From: Eriocheir sinensis
Lineage: Eukaryota; Arthropoda; Malacostraca; Decapoda; Varunidae
NCBI RefSeq assembly: GCF_024679095.1
Contig: NC_066518.1
Coordinates: 8,059,110 to 8,123,109 of the forward strand
Length of the DNA stretch: 64,000 bases
Reading direction: 5' to 3'
The number at the start of each line of letters is the position of its first letter. Within the stretch, counting starts at the first letter, position 1. The position numbers and the translations under genes were made by a program. Under the pieces are notes generated by a model. The model searched no databases. It worked only from the letters and a program-made list of their open reading frames with translations, and had not been told where the DNA came from. Below are positions 26,747 through 43,323 of this stretch, piece after piece.

Positions 26747-27459
26747 GTTCAATCTAATCAAAACCAACTGAACCACTTTGAAGTTATATCTTTCTTATAC
26801 ACCAAATACATAAAACAACCCAATCTATCTAGTTACCCCCATCCCCCCCCCCACACACACACACACGCAATCAAACAAACAAACAAACAAACACTTTTCA
26901 TTGACAATCTTTCCCATTAAGTCGTTACAGCCGCTTTCCCTTTCTTTGCAGCTTTCCCTTTCACTCTAAAACGTAACTGCACCCATTCACTTTTCCTCTA
27001 CGGAGATGGTGTTGGCGCGTCAAGTTTCGCCCGTCCCTTCCGCGCCGCTGGTGACGAGATGAGGGGAAGGGAAGGAGTGAGGGGAAAGGGTGAGGGGAAG
27101 GGAAGGGGAAGGGATCAAGTTGGCCGCCCTTCCTTCCTCGCTTCTTGCCAACACTTCCACACAACTCTTCGTCTCGCCTCGCCTCGCCTCGCCGCGCCGG
27201 GCCACCCAAACTTCTTCGCCCACCGCTGCATACGTTCGTCGAGGGGAATCTCATTATAATCGCACGAGTAATATATTAACGGTTTGTGTATTTTATTGCC
27301 AGGTTGCATCTAAATTCTTATTAAGTATTATTCATCACTGCGATTATTAACGTGGCAAATGCTCTCCCTTTATGAAAAACGCGCACGACTGCAACATTCT
27401 TCTTGCTAGGTCTTGGTGGCGAACTCATGTGGAATTGAGAGTTGCAAGTTGATCGGTTG
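26744..27459. other. Unique segment with a CpG-rich core
   Basis: Positions 27000-27240 are GC- and CpG-rich, with GCCTC pentamers at about 27172-27192 and a G-quadruplex motif at 27094-27113. Both strands are open for 60-100 codons in the GC-rich part, so no coding call is made. A regulatory role is possible but unsupported. Confidence 0.4.
27094..27113 (+). other. G-quadruplex motif with AA loops
   Basis: Four G-runs of 4, 3, 4 and 3 are separated by AA, a canonical compact G4 pattern. Confidence 0.8.
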
Positions 27460-28135
27460 CCACTATTCCCTCACATTAACAACTACAACACAAGATCGAC
27501 GTTTCTGTACAGCTGGGTGGTGCAGAAACAGGTGAAAAATAAGTAGGAAAAGGTCGCGAAAAGAGAATGGTCGGAAGGGAAGAGAGAAACGAGAAGAGGG
27601 AAGGAGAAAGGCGATCTTACAGTGAGGTAGGTTACGTAAGGAAAAAGGTGATGAGGCAAGGAAGATAAAAGCGGAAAGGTGATCAAGCATTAAGAGAAGT
27701 TTGGATAAGAGAAAGGTGACGAGGCAGGAATAGACGGAAAGGAAGGGGAAGGATAGATTAAAAAGGAAAGAAGCGAAGAAGGGTATAAGAGGGAAGAAGG
27801 AGAACGGAAAACGGGAAAGGGGGTGAACACAGGAACAGACTGGGAGAACACGCCGGCATAAAATCGAATGGGTTGTAACAGGCGTGGCGTGAAGGGAAGA
27901 GGCGAGGAGAGAACAGGTGTGGTGGAAGGGAGGGGCGTTGAGGACCCTTGAAAATTAACACACACATAAAAAAGACACCTGTTAGAAAAGAAGACACGAC
28001 TCTCCCCCTTCCTCCCATTCCCTCCCCTACCCACCTCTCCTCTCCTCACCTCTCCTCTCTTCTCTCCTCTCCTCTCTTTCCCTCTCCCCTCAACCAGCAA
28101 TCCTCTTTACATCGTTACTCTGCAATAACCGTGGG

Positions 28136-28167
<32 letters not shown>

Positions 28168-28500
28168 AGCAGAGGAAAAAAAGAAGGAGGAGGAAGAGGA
28201 TTAGGAAAGAGTAGGAAGAGATCGGGAAGGGAAAAGAATGAGAGTAAGAAGGGATGAAGGAGGACTTGGGCATATGGATGAGAAGAAGAAGGAAAAGAGG
28301 AGAGGAGGTGGAAGGGAAGGAAAAACAGTAGAAGGAAGAGGACGAGGAAGAAGGAAATGAACAAGAGGAAGTAAGAGGGAAAGGCGGAAATGGGCAATAT
28401 AGATGAGTAGAAAAAGAAGGAAAAGAGGGATGAGGAAAAACACGAGGAGAGGAGGAGGTGGAGGAGAGGAAGAAAAAAAGGAAGAAAATGCTCAAGATAT
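27460..28500. other. Purine-rich block
   Basis: A/G-rich from 27530 to 27930 with loose AAAGGTGA(T/C)GAGGCA repeats, a C/T-rich stretch at 28005-28095, and GAG/GAA-rich DNA at 28130-28480. The - strand frames are S/F/P-rich artefacts. Confidence 0.7.
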
Positions 28501-28575
28501 GTCGGATTACTTTTATATAAGTCAACCTGTCTACCTAATAACCTTCGTGTCTGTCTGTATGTCTATCTCTGTCTG

Positions 28576-28578
<3 letters not shown>

Positions 28579-28634
<56 letters not shown>
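28579..28634. repeat. (CT)n microsatellite, 56 bp
   Basis: Pure CT run. Confidence 0.97.
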
Positions 28635-28638
<4 letters not shown>

Positions 28639-28744
28639 TAGTCTCATTGTCTCTTTAGCTAGGCCGTTCTGAATCATTTAAGCGTAAAAAGATGCCATTT
28701 ACGATGAGGCACTGCATAAGAGACTCCATTGTCCATTAAAATCC

Positions 28745-28748
<4 letters not shown>

Positions 28749-28836
<88 letters not shown>

Positions 28837-28879
28837 AACGAACGAACGAACGAACGAACGAACAAACGAACGAACGAGG
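28749..28879. repeat. (CT)n tract joined to (GAAC)n tract
   Basis: CT run 28749-28835 passes directly into about eleven GAAC tetranucleotides (28836-28879) with one AAAC variant. Confidence 0.97.
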
Positions 28880-28968
28880 CAATAAGGGCGCTAATTACCT
28901 CGACAACATTAGGATTCTCGCATCTAACGCACAGCCTCTCATTTTATCTCGCGCGTGACGGCCACCGG

Positions 28969-28973
<5 letters not shown>

Positions 28974-29025
<52 letters not shown>

Positions 29026-29085
29026 AAGAGAAGAGAGAAAAGAGAGAAGAAAGAAAGAGAAGAGAGAGAGAGAGAGAGAGCGCTT
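28974..29085. repeat. (GA)n tract with AAGAG variants
   Basis: GA run 28974-29021, AAGAG-type repeats to about 29058, then GA again. Confidence 0.95.
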
Positions 29086-29365
29086 GGGTATTGCTGTTGT
29101 TGTTGTTGCTGACGCTGTTGATGTTGATGATGATAGTAGTCTCGGCATTTTTTTTCCTTTTTTTTCCCCCGCTTCCAAAATCCGTCTCTATCATTGATTT
29201 GTTTCCATGTCGCGAGTGTCCCGTGAATGGTAATGATAATGACAGCCGTGATGAGCTCCAGCCCGGACGCTCGCCCGTTATATTTTTGAGCGAGGGCTTG
29301 CAAAAAAAATAAATAAAAAGGACATCGTTTGCTTTTACATATACAGAGACAGACACAGACATAAA
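29086..29365. other. Unique segment
   Basis: Begins with GTT and GAT trinucleotide runs (29090-29130). The remainder is unique and CpG-containing, with no gene. Confidence 0.5.
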
Positions 29366-29645
29366 GACAGACACACAGACAGATAGATAGTTTTATAGAT
29401 AGAAAGGTAGAGAGACAGGTAGACAGATATAGATAGATAGATATGGATAGAATGAGTGCTTGACTGAAAGAGGTATAGGTAAACAGATAGATATAGATAG
29501 ATAGATAGATAGATAGATAAACAGATGGATGGATAGATATGAATAGATAGATAGATAGATAGATAGATAAAAAGACAGATAGATAGTGAGTGCTTGACTG
29601 AGATAGATAAGCAGATAGATATGAGACTTTAAATAGATAAATACA
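29366..29645. repeat. (GATA)n-rich array with 134-bp duplication
   Basis: Several uninterrupted GATA runs, the longest at about 29488-29520 and 29547-29570. GAGTGCTTGACTGA occurs at 29454 and 29588, showing a 134-bp higher-order step. Confidence 0.9.
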
Positions 29646-30039
29646 AACAAATTACTTGACAAACACTTTCCATTTAATGTTGCCTGGGCTTTCAACGTTA
29701 TTAGCTAAAATATGAAAAGGAATAATATCATAAATATAGAAAACACAAACGCTAAACTGGATAAAGCGTCACACACCTGTGAAAACATTACCGGCTTTCA
29801 CTAACACGGCCGGTAAATATGCTCGTCACGTGACATTTATATACTTAGGACTGAATGGGCAAAGATTGGAAAAGAGGTCAACATAATAGGCTCGCAACAT
29901 CGACATGATTTAAAAGAACAAGAATGAAATAAGGATCAACAAAGAAAAAAAATGCCCCTCTCTTCAATGTAACTAATCTGGTAGAAAATGTATCAGCGAA
30001 AAATCACACCAATGTAACTCATCTATTTTTTTATTTTTT
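29646..30039. other. Unique AT-rich segment
   Basis: No gene. The last 80 bp contain two AATGTAACT(A/C)ATCT motifs related to those at 30169-30394. Confidence 0.5.
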
Positions 30040-30168
30040 TTACAACAAAGGAGACAGCTCAAGGGCACACAAAAAGGAAACAATAATAAAAAAAAAGCCC
30101 GCTACTCGCTGCTCCTAAAAAGAATCCAAAGAGGTGGCCGAAAGAGGGGTCAATTTCAGGAGGAGAAA
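30040..30168 (-). mobile_element. Hairpin-tailed retroposon family A, copy 4
   Basis: Near full-length inverted copy. In element sense it starts CTCCTGAAATTGACC (30168 downward), has hairpin arms at 30115-30097 and 30066-30050, and ends CTTTGTTGTA with an A-rich tail reaching about 30024. It is the closest match to copy 2. Confidence 0.87.
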
Positions 30169-30394
30169 ATCTACTTAAATCTAATTGTAACTGATCTCAT
30201 TTTTATCTTAATGTAGCTGACCTGAATCGAATCTGTATGTAATTTATCGTAATCGAAGTTTAAAGTAACCAGTCTTATTGTAACTAATCTGAATATTATC
30301 TTAAAGTAATATCATCTCAATATAATAGAAATTTAACTAATTCAATAAGATATCGAATCGAATCTTAGTACACTGATCTTTCAGCCAGTCCTCT
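30169..30394 (+). repeat. Degenerate TAACT.ATCT repeat
   Basis: Loosely repeated motifs such as TGTAACTGATCTC, TGTAGCTGACCTG and TGTAACTAATCTG appear every 25-60 bp, also upstream at about 29967 and 30012. Copy 4 of the hairpin family interrupts this repeat. Confidence 0.55.
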
Positions 30395-30505
30395 AACTCT
30401 TTTTAGGAGCAGTGAGTAGCGGGCTTTTTTTCACATTTGTTTCCTTTTTTATGCCCTTGAACTGACTCCTCTGCTGTAAATATATATATAAATAAATAAA
30501 TAAGG
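30395..30505 (+). mobile_element. Hairpin-tailed retroposon family A, copy 5 (5' truncated)
   Basis: Starts at CTCTTTTTAGG. Left arm 30406-30424 reads GGAGCAGTGAGTAGCGGGC and right arm 30453-30469 reads GCCCTTGAACTGACTCC. The left C-to-T and right G-to-A changes are paired in the stem. It ends CTGCTGTA followed by an AT/AAAT-rich tail to about 30505. Confidence 0.82.
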
Positions 30506-30686
30506 AGAAAAACTACTAGCGAGAAATCAAATCTTAGCATGGGGACAAACAACCAAACATAATTTTTATACACAACAACTAAGAGTCCTTTGAAATACTT
30601 TGAATAAAAAAAATACAGAAAACTCATGGACAACACAAATAAGAGCAAAACCCCAATGAGAAAAACAAAAAAACAAAACGAAAGGC

Positions 30687-31600
<914 letters not shown>

Positions 31601-33288
31601 TCAGAAACGGGACCGAGGAAGGAAAAAAAGAAGAAATGGATGAAGGAAGAGGATGAAGAAGAGCAGATGGATAGAAGAGGAGGAGGAGGAAAGGGGAAAA
31701 AGACAAGGATAAAGATCTGGAGAAGGAGGAGAGAGAAGAGACGAGAAGAGATAGAAGGAGGAGGAGGGGGAAGATGAGGAAAAAGATGAGAAACAGGACG
31801 AAGAGAGAAGAAATAAGAAACGATGGAAGGAGGAGGATGAAAACGAGGATAAAGGTGAGGAAAGAGAAGAGAAGAAGGACAATAAGAGAGATGGGAGAAA
31901 GAGGAGGAGGAAAACGAGGATAAGGATGAGGAAAAGGAGGAGAAAAAGCACGAAAAGAGAGAACAGAAGAAATACAAGAAAGAGAAGGAGGAAGATGACG
32001 AGGATAAAGATGAAGAAAAGGAGGAAAAACAGGACGATAAGAGAGAAAAAAAAGAAGTAGAAGAAGGAGCAGGAGGTTGAAGAGAAGGAAACTGAAAGAA
32101 GGAGGAAGAGGAAGAGGTGGTTAGAAGGGAGAAAAAGAGGACGACTACGAGGAGGAAGAGGAGAAAGACGAGGTGCTGCTGGAGGGGGAAGAGGAGGAAG
32201 AGGAGGAAGACGAGGAAGAAGAGGAAGACGAGGAAGAGAAGAGGCATGGAGGAGGGTCTTGTGGTGTTGGCGGTGGTTGCAGATGAGGAGGAGGAGGAGG
32301 AGGAGGAGGAGGAGGAGGAGGAGGAGGAGAAGGAGGAGGAGGAGGTAGATCAAAAGGAATAGTAAGAGGAAGAGGAGAAAAAAGAAGATGACAGAGAAAG
32401 AAAAGGAATTAAAATCAAAGAACAAGAATAAGAAGAAAAAAGATAAAATAGAATGAAAAAGATGAACGAGAGCGAGAGCGAGAGAGGAGAGTGGAATGCA
32501 TAAAAAACGGAGACGGCGGCGGGGAGAAAAAAAAAATGAATAGGAGGCTGTGAAGGAGTTGGGTGTAAAACGAAGAGATAAAAGGCTGAGGAGGAGGAGG
32601 AGGAGGAGGAGGGGGAGGAGGAGGAGGAAGAGGAGGAGGAGGAGAATAAGGCGTGCGTAACAGAAAAAGTACAAAAAGAAAGATACTCGAAAATAAAAGA
32701 TATATAAAAACTCATGAAGAAAAACATAAAAAAAATGAAAAAAGAAGAAAAAATACAAAGACGGACAGAGAAGAGGAGGAGACGATGACACAAAGTAAAC
32801 AATTAAAAATGTAAATAAATGGAAGAAAAGAGAAACAAATGGGTGGAGACAGAGAAAGAGAAGGAGAGGGTAAGAATAAGAGAAGGAGGAGTAGGAAGAG
32901 GAAGAGGAGGAGGCCATGAGAGCGATTGAGTGAAGAGGAGTGAAGAGAATTGAAGTGAGGGAAGGAGGAGGAGGAGGAGGAGGAGGAGAAGACAGAAAAC
33001 AAGACCAGTGAGAGGAAAAAAAAAAGAATATTAAAAACGAAAAACAAAAGAGGAAAATCAATATATAAAAAAAGTGAAAGAAGAGGAACAGAAGAAAATG
33101 GAAGAGCAAAAAACTCAAAAAATTAATAAGAATAAGAAAATAAACACTGAAAAATAAAACAAAGATCAAAATATAGAAAAAAAAGGAGGAGGAAATGGTA
33201 GCAACTTCAAAACATACACAACAAAAATTACACTGAGAGAAAAAACGGTAGATATACAAAATGAAATCAAATTAAAAAGGAAAAAAAA
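31601..33288. repeat. 1.7-kb polypurine domain with (GAG)n tracts
   Basis: The + strand is almost entirely A and G. It has GAG runs at about 32286-32345, 32589-32645 and 32967-32992 and many GAAGA/GAGGA motifs. A 552-codon - strand frame spans it but is F/L/S-rich low complexity expected from purine-only DNA. Confidence 0.9.
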
Positions 33289-33334
33289 GGAAAAACTGCC
33301 CTCTCTCCCCTCTTTTCCCTCCCTCCCTCCCTCC

Positions 33335-33600
33335 CTCCTTACCTACCAAACAACACACAAACAAACAAACCAAACAGTCTACCTAGTATCTACCTACCTA
33401 CATGCTTACCTTACCAAACAACAAACAAACAAACAAGCCAATCAACTAACAATCTACCTACCTGCCTGTCTACCTACCTACCTGCTTACATTACCAAACA
33501 ACAAACAAACTAACAAGCCAATCAACTAACCACATACCTACTTACCTGTCTACCTATCTACCTGTCTACCTGTTTATCTTACCTGCCTCCTGCCTACCTG
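33335..33600 (+). repeat. 67-80-bp tandem repeat (CTAC / CAAA rich)
   Basis: The marker (C/T)TACCAAACAAC occurs at about 33343, 33410 and 33490. Each unit carries AAACAAAC, CAATCAACTAAC or similar, and CTACCTACCTGCCTGTCTAC tetranucleotide runs. It marks the point where the purine domain gives way to pyrimidine-rich DNA. Confidence 0.8.
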
Positions 33601-35147
<1,547 letters not shown>

Positions 35148-35436
35148 CAGGGGTTCCCAACCTGGGGCACATGTACACCCAGTGGTACATCTGCACTTTT
35201 CAGGGGGTACACTATGCACTATGTCGTTTTTTTTTTTTTTTTTTTCTTATTTTAGTAAGCAAAACTGTTATTCAAATTATATCATCAGTCTACACATACA
35301 GATTTCATTATAAAATATTATCAAAATATTACAATTTCATCGGTTTTTTTTTTTTTTATCCTAAATTTTTAGGGGTACACGGGAACCTATAAAAATGCCC
35401 AAGGGGTACAGAGGAACAAAAAGGTTGGGAACCTCC
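35148..35436 (+). mobile_element. hAT-like MITE, 289 bp
   Basis: The left end CAGGGGTTCCCAACC (35148-35162) is matched in inverted form by GGTTGGGAACCTCC at 35423-35436. This terminal pattern is characteristic of non-autonomous hAT-superfamily elements. Subterminal GGTACA/GGTACAC motifs occur at about 35193, 35215, 35372 and 35405, resembling the repeated subterminal transposase-binding sites of hAT elements. The interior is AT-rich with two T-runs and no transposase. An 8-bp target duplication is not clear: CTTTAACT on the left against CTTTTCCC on the right. The last three or four bases of the right terminus have diverged. Confidence 0.85.
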
Positions 35437-37512
<2,076 letters not shown>

Positions 37513-37573
37513 TTTATCAATGCTTTTTCCCTCCCTTTCCATTTCCGTGTCTACCTTTCTTTAACTACTTCCG

Positions 37574-37684
<111 letters not shown>

Positions 37685-37722
37685 TTTCCCTACACCATTT
37701 CGATCTCCCTTCCCTTGATCTC

Positions 37723-37766
37723 CCTCCTCCTCCTCCTCCTCCTCCTCCTCCTCCTCCTCCTCCTCC
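37723..37766. repeat. (CCT)n microsatellite, 44 bp
   Basis: Pure CCT run. Confidence 0.96.
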
Positions 37767-37843
37767 CCCTCGTCCATCGTTTCGCAGTTAACAAAGGCAT
37801 CGACAACGACCTGCAGGACCCCGTTTGACAAGGTAGGGGAAGG

Positions 37844-37845
<2 letters not shown>

Positions 37846-37887
<42 letters not shown>

Positions 37888-37940
37888 CGGGACCCAAGAT
37901 CCGGTGAAGTGCAAATGAACCCGATATGCTTCCGGGTTCG

Positions 37941-37998
<58 letters not shown>
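37846..37998. repeat. Inverted (GT)n / (CA)n pair around a 56-bp spacer
   Basis: GT run 37846-37886 and CA run 37943-37998 are reverse complements. The spacer itself holds CCGGTGAAG at 37902 and CTTCCGG at 37929, a further short inverted match. The whole unit could fold as one hairpin with an arm of about 41 bp. Confidence 0.93.
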
Positions 37999-38000
<2 letters not shown>

Positions 38001-38376
38001 AAAATACATACACGCCAAAAATAGCAAAACAGCAACAATAAAAATAATAATGATAATAAAAATAAAAATAATAATAATAATCCCAAAATATATCAAACTT
38101 TACCCACATATTTCGTTATTTTAAGCTGCTTTTCTTCCTTCTCTTATTACCCACTTTCCTTCCCCTCTCTCTCTTCTTTCAACATCCTTCTTCCTTCTTT
38201 ATCATTTTCTTTTATTCTTCCTCCTCCTTCTCCTCCTCCTCCACACAATCTGAGAAGCACTGGATAAAATTTCAGATCCGTCAAAGATCAACTCATCAAT
38301 TTGCATCGAAATGGCCTGTTCCTGCGACTGATTTGGGAATGTGGGATAAAATATGCCGACCCCCAAAAAAATCTCC
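37999..38376 (-). other. Unique segment, part of a minus-strand open frame
   Basis: AAT/ATA-rich at 38035-38085, C/T-rich at 38130-38240, then about 130 bp of non-repetitive DNA (38240-38370). On the - strand this last part is open in the frame of the acidic 84-bp repeats and encodes a mixed peptide including NQSQEQAISMQIDELIFDGS. An open stretch of about 45 codons is expected by chance often enough that no gene is called. Confidence 0.3.
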
Positions 38377-38640
38377 TTCTCCTTATCCTCTTCCTCCCCC
38401 ATTTTCTTTTTCTCCTCCTTCTCCTCCTGGTCCCCCTCTTCATCCTCCTCCCCTTGCTCCTCCTTCTTATCCTCTTCCTCCCCCATTTTCTTTTTCTCCT
38501 CCTTCTCCTCCTGGTCCCCCTCTTCATCCTCCTCCCTTTGCTCCTCCTTCTTATCCTCTTCCTCCTCCTTTTTCTTTTTCTCCTCCTTCTCCTCCTGGTC
38601 CCCCTCTTCATCATCCTCCTCTTTCATTTTCTCCAATTAT
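38377..38640 (-). repeat. 84-bp tandem repeat, 3 copies, acidic frame on minus strand
   Basis: The marker TTATCCTCTTCCTCC occurs at 38383, 38467 and 38551, exactly 84 bp apart. As 84 is a multiple of three, every frame is periodic. The - strand frame encodes a 28-residue Glu/Lys/Asp-rich repeat (for example EEGDQEEKEEKKK). The repeat is built from CTC/TTC trinucleotides. Confidence 0.92.
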
Positions 38641-39269
<629 letters not shown>

Positions 39270-39367
39270 ACTTCTTTGACGAGCCGTGATTTGTTTGTTA
39301 ACTTATCGCTTCCTCCTCCGCTTCTGTTTCCTTGTAAAGATCTAGTTTTTCTTTGTCGTTTTCTATT

Positions 39368-39467
<100 letters not shown>

Positions 39468-39500
39468 GGTTTTCTTTCTTCGTCCTACCTCGCCTGACTG

Positions 39501-39501
<1 letters not shown>

Positions 39502-39581
<80 letters not shown>
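39502..39581. repeat. (AC)n microsatellite, 80 bp
   Basis: Pure AC run 38 bp after the preceding CT run. Confidence 0.98.
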
Positions 39582-39582
<1 letters not shown>

Positions 39583-39651
39583 ACCTATATTTCTGCCAAA
39601 ACAATTCTTGCTCAATTTCACACAAAAACTATAATCCGTGGAATTTATGAA

Positions 39652-39738
39652 CCAGCCACCCACCCACCCAGCCAGTCACCCAGTCAGCCAGCCAGCCAGT
39701 CACCCAACCAGCCACTCAGCCAGCCAGCCAGCCAGCCA
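39652..39738. repeat. (CAGC/CACC)n tetranucleotide tract
   Basis: Alternating CACC, CAGC and CAGT tetranucleotides over about 87 bp. Confidence 0.92.

Positions 39739-40760
<1,022 letters not shown>

Positions 40761-40814
<54 letters not shown>
40761..40814. repeat. (GTA)n microsatellite, 54 bp
   Basis: Pure GTA run. Confidence 0.97.
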
Positions 40815-42532
40815 ATAGTAATTGTAGTATTTTCATCAGCATCGACATTAATTGTATTCTTGCCCTTGCTGCCTGCTGTTGTTTGGCAAGGTTCAATGTT
40901 TTCTGTATTTTTCTTCCCTTATTCTTTTCCGACAAGCCGTCTTTTTGTGCCTGCCCATCTTTCCACGTCTATCTCTTACTATGTCTGTCTCCTTGTCTCT
41001 CTATTGCATGTCGGCCTTTCCACTTGTATATCCACTTCAATGCATGTCTAGGTTTGCATATTTGTAACTTCTCCAATTCCAATAACTTTTCCGACAATCC
41101 CTCCCACTTTATTGCTCATTTTCCTGTTTGTTTAGCTTCCACAAGTTTGTCTTTTTATCCTCCTCTCTGTTTGTTGATATCGGTATTATGATGTCTGTCT
41201 GTCTACTGATCGTCATGACTGTCTCTTTCTTTTGTCTGTTTATCCTCCTCCAAAGTTATCTGGCTTTTCCTATGTCTTTACGTCTGTTGTCCGTCTCTCT
41301 GCCTGTCCATGTTACGTGCGTGCGTGTGTGTGTTTTACCGTCAAACTTTTTCTTTCCTCTTTCCCTCGTCTATACAGTTTGCTTTTTCGCTACAAGTCTT
41401 CGGCGTGGTCGGTCGTTCCATCCATCTTCATCGCTAATCCCTCTTTCTTGCGGAGCTCCAACCCTCCCTCCCTCCTCTCGCCCTAACCTCACCCACTCCC
41501 ACCCGCCCTCTCCTCCCCTACTGCCTCCCGTCTCCCGCCTCTTCTTCCTGCCCCCATCCCTCCCATCCCTTCGCCCCCTGCCCTTCCATCCCGTTCCTTC
41601 ATCTCTAATCCCTGACGCTTCACCTCTGACTTCTCCCAAACCCACTTTTCTTACCTGTACCTGACCTTACTTTTCAATTTTATCCTTTGACCCTTCCCTT
41701 CGTGCCTCTCTCTCTCTTTCTTTCTCTTTCCTTCTCTTTCTCTCTAACCCAGATCTCTGTCTCCAACTTGTATTTTCTTTCTTCCTTCTTCGTCCTACAC
41801 CCTTTTTTTCTGTTATCTTTCACTCTTCATTACTTGCTCCTTATCATCCACATTTTTTCTTCTTTTGTAGAGTTCAAAAGCGTGGTTTTTTTTTCATATA
41901 TGTTACAATCCTTAGTCTGACTTCCCTGCATCCCCACACACATCCCCACTCCCCTTACCCTATCCTCCCTATCCTCAGCATCCCTTTCTCTCATATCCCA
42001 TTTCTCCCCACGGTACCTTTTTCCCTGTGGCACGATACCCGCCCCCCGAGGAAGCTTCCCCTGCCTTCTCTTCTACCCTACTCCCGACCCCCCGCGCGTT
42101 GGGCCCGTCAGCTGCGGCGGGGCGCGGCACAAACTTGATAAATAACAAATAGTAATGAACTGACAGCCACAAACTTTTCACAATAGAAGGAGTTGAAAGT
42201 TTCCCTCAGAGTGGTGGTGGGAAGGCCTTTTCTTTCCTCCACTCCCTCCCTCTCACCCTCGTTCGTCCCTCCTTCCCCCACCTCTTCTTCCTTTACCCCT
42301 CCTTCCCCTTCCTCTTCCTCCATCGTCTCGCCTCTAAGAAGATTTTGTTCACCATAAGTTTGTTGCTCTATTCTCTCCTCCCTTCCTCCCTCTCCCTCTC
42401 TCTTTCCCTCTCCCTTTCTCTCCTCTCTGCTTATTATTTATATTTTTAGGCTTTGTAAATATAAGATTACGAAAGTTTTCTTTCAAAGCACAGACGGAGG
42501 ATCGAATTACGCTACCGAGTCAAGGGGTAGAG

Positions 42533-42535
<3 letters not shown>
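40815..42535. other. 1.7 kb of C/T-biased non-coding DNA
   Basis: Mostly unique but pyrimidine-leaning, with short GTCT-type repeats near 41195-41235 and C-rich stretches at 41460-41600. A GC-rich unique patch lies at 42040-42125. I find no frame with a start, coding composition and non-trivial sequence. Confidence 0.5.
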
Positions 42536-42570
<35 letters not shown>

Positions 42571-42624
42571 AAAAATTACAAACCTTGCTTTTCACTTATC
42601 CAATAAAGATTACGAGTCAGGCGG

Positions 42625-42659
<35 letters not shown>

Positions 42660-42718
42660 GTTCAAATCCTTCACTTACTGGTCATTCGGTTAAGGTCTCT
42701 CTCTCTCTCTCTCTCTCG

Positions 42719-42756
<38 letters not shown>
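42536..42756. repeat. (GA)n, (GT)n and (CT)n tracts
   Basis: GA at 42536-42566, GT at 42629-42656 and CT at 42695-42756 with two GCT interruptions. The GA and CT runs are inverted relative to each other. Confidence 0.94.
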
Positions 42757-42758
<2 letters not shown>

Positions 42759-43323
42759 TCTCTCTCAGCTCTCTCTTTCTCTCCTCGTCTCGCCTTTTTA
42801 AATATTTTGTGAATTTGCTCCAACATTAAAGCATTTCCGTACATGCATATTTTATTCTCTTCCTATTTTCCTAACTCATTTCAGGCGTTTGCTTTGTGCG
42901 TCAACTATTCTTTTTTACATGTTCGTTTATACGCTTCATATTCCGCTGTTCTTTGCAAATCCCCGAACGCAAAAACTGAAAACATAAATAAATAAATAAC
43001 ACAAATTCGCTGTAAAGAAACATCTATAAGGAGAAGAAATAAAAAAGTATAACTGAATATATAGATAAATAAATGCGAGGAAAATCTAGTGAATATAAAT
43101 AAATGTTGGGGAAGATGAAAGGTAAAAAATATGCGGATTAAATCATTCTTTTATCTTTATTATTCTTTCTCGTTTTATTTCGCGCGAGAATTTCTTTTTG
43201 GTTCGGAGCTTAACTTCAGATCCAGTCAACCAACCTTGCGATGCTTCCTCTTATTCTTTCTCCTTTTCCTTCTCTTATCTTCAATTCTCTCTCTTTTCTC
43301 TTAACATTTTTTTTACTCGGTCG
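42757..43323. other. Unique AT-rich segment
   Basis: AATAAATA-type short runs at 42980-43100. No gene. Confidence 0.5.

Noticed and set aside
29366..29645. CRISPR-like array
   Set aside because: GATA and other simple repeats with irregular spacing. There is no fixed direct repeat with unique spacers, and the DNA is eukaryotic in character.
31601..33259. 552-codon minus-strand open frame
   Set aside because: It lies wholly in a polypurine domain, and the F/L/S-rich peptide is what purine-only DNA yields on its complement.
37900..37945. GGGTTCGAGCAC resembling a tRNA T-arm
   Set aside because: The terminal consensus base is missing and no A box or acceptor pairing is visible between the flanking GT and CA runs.
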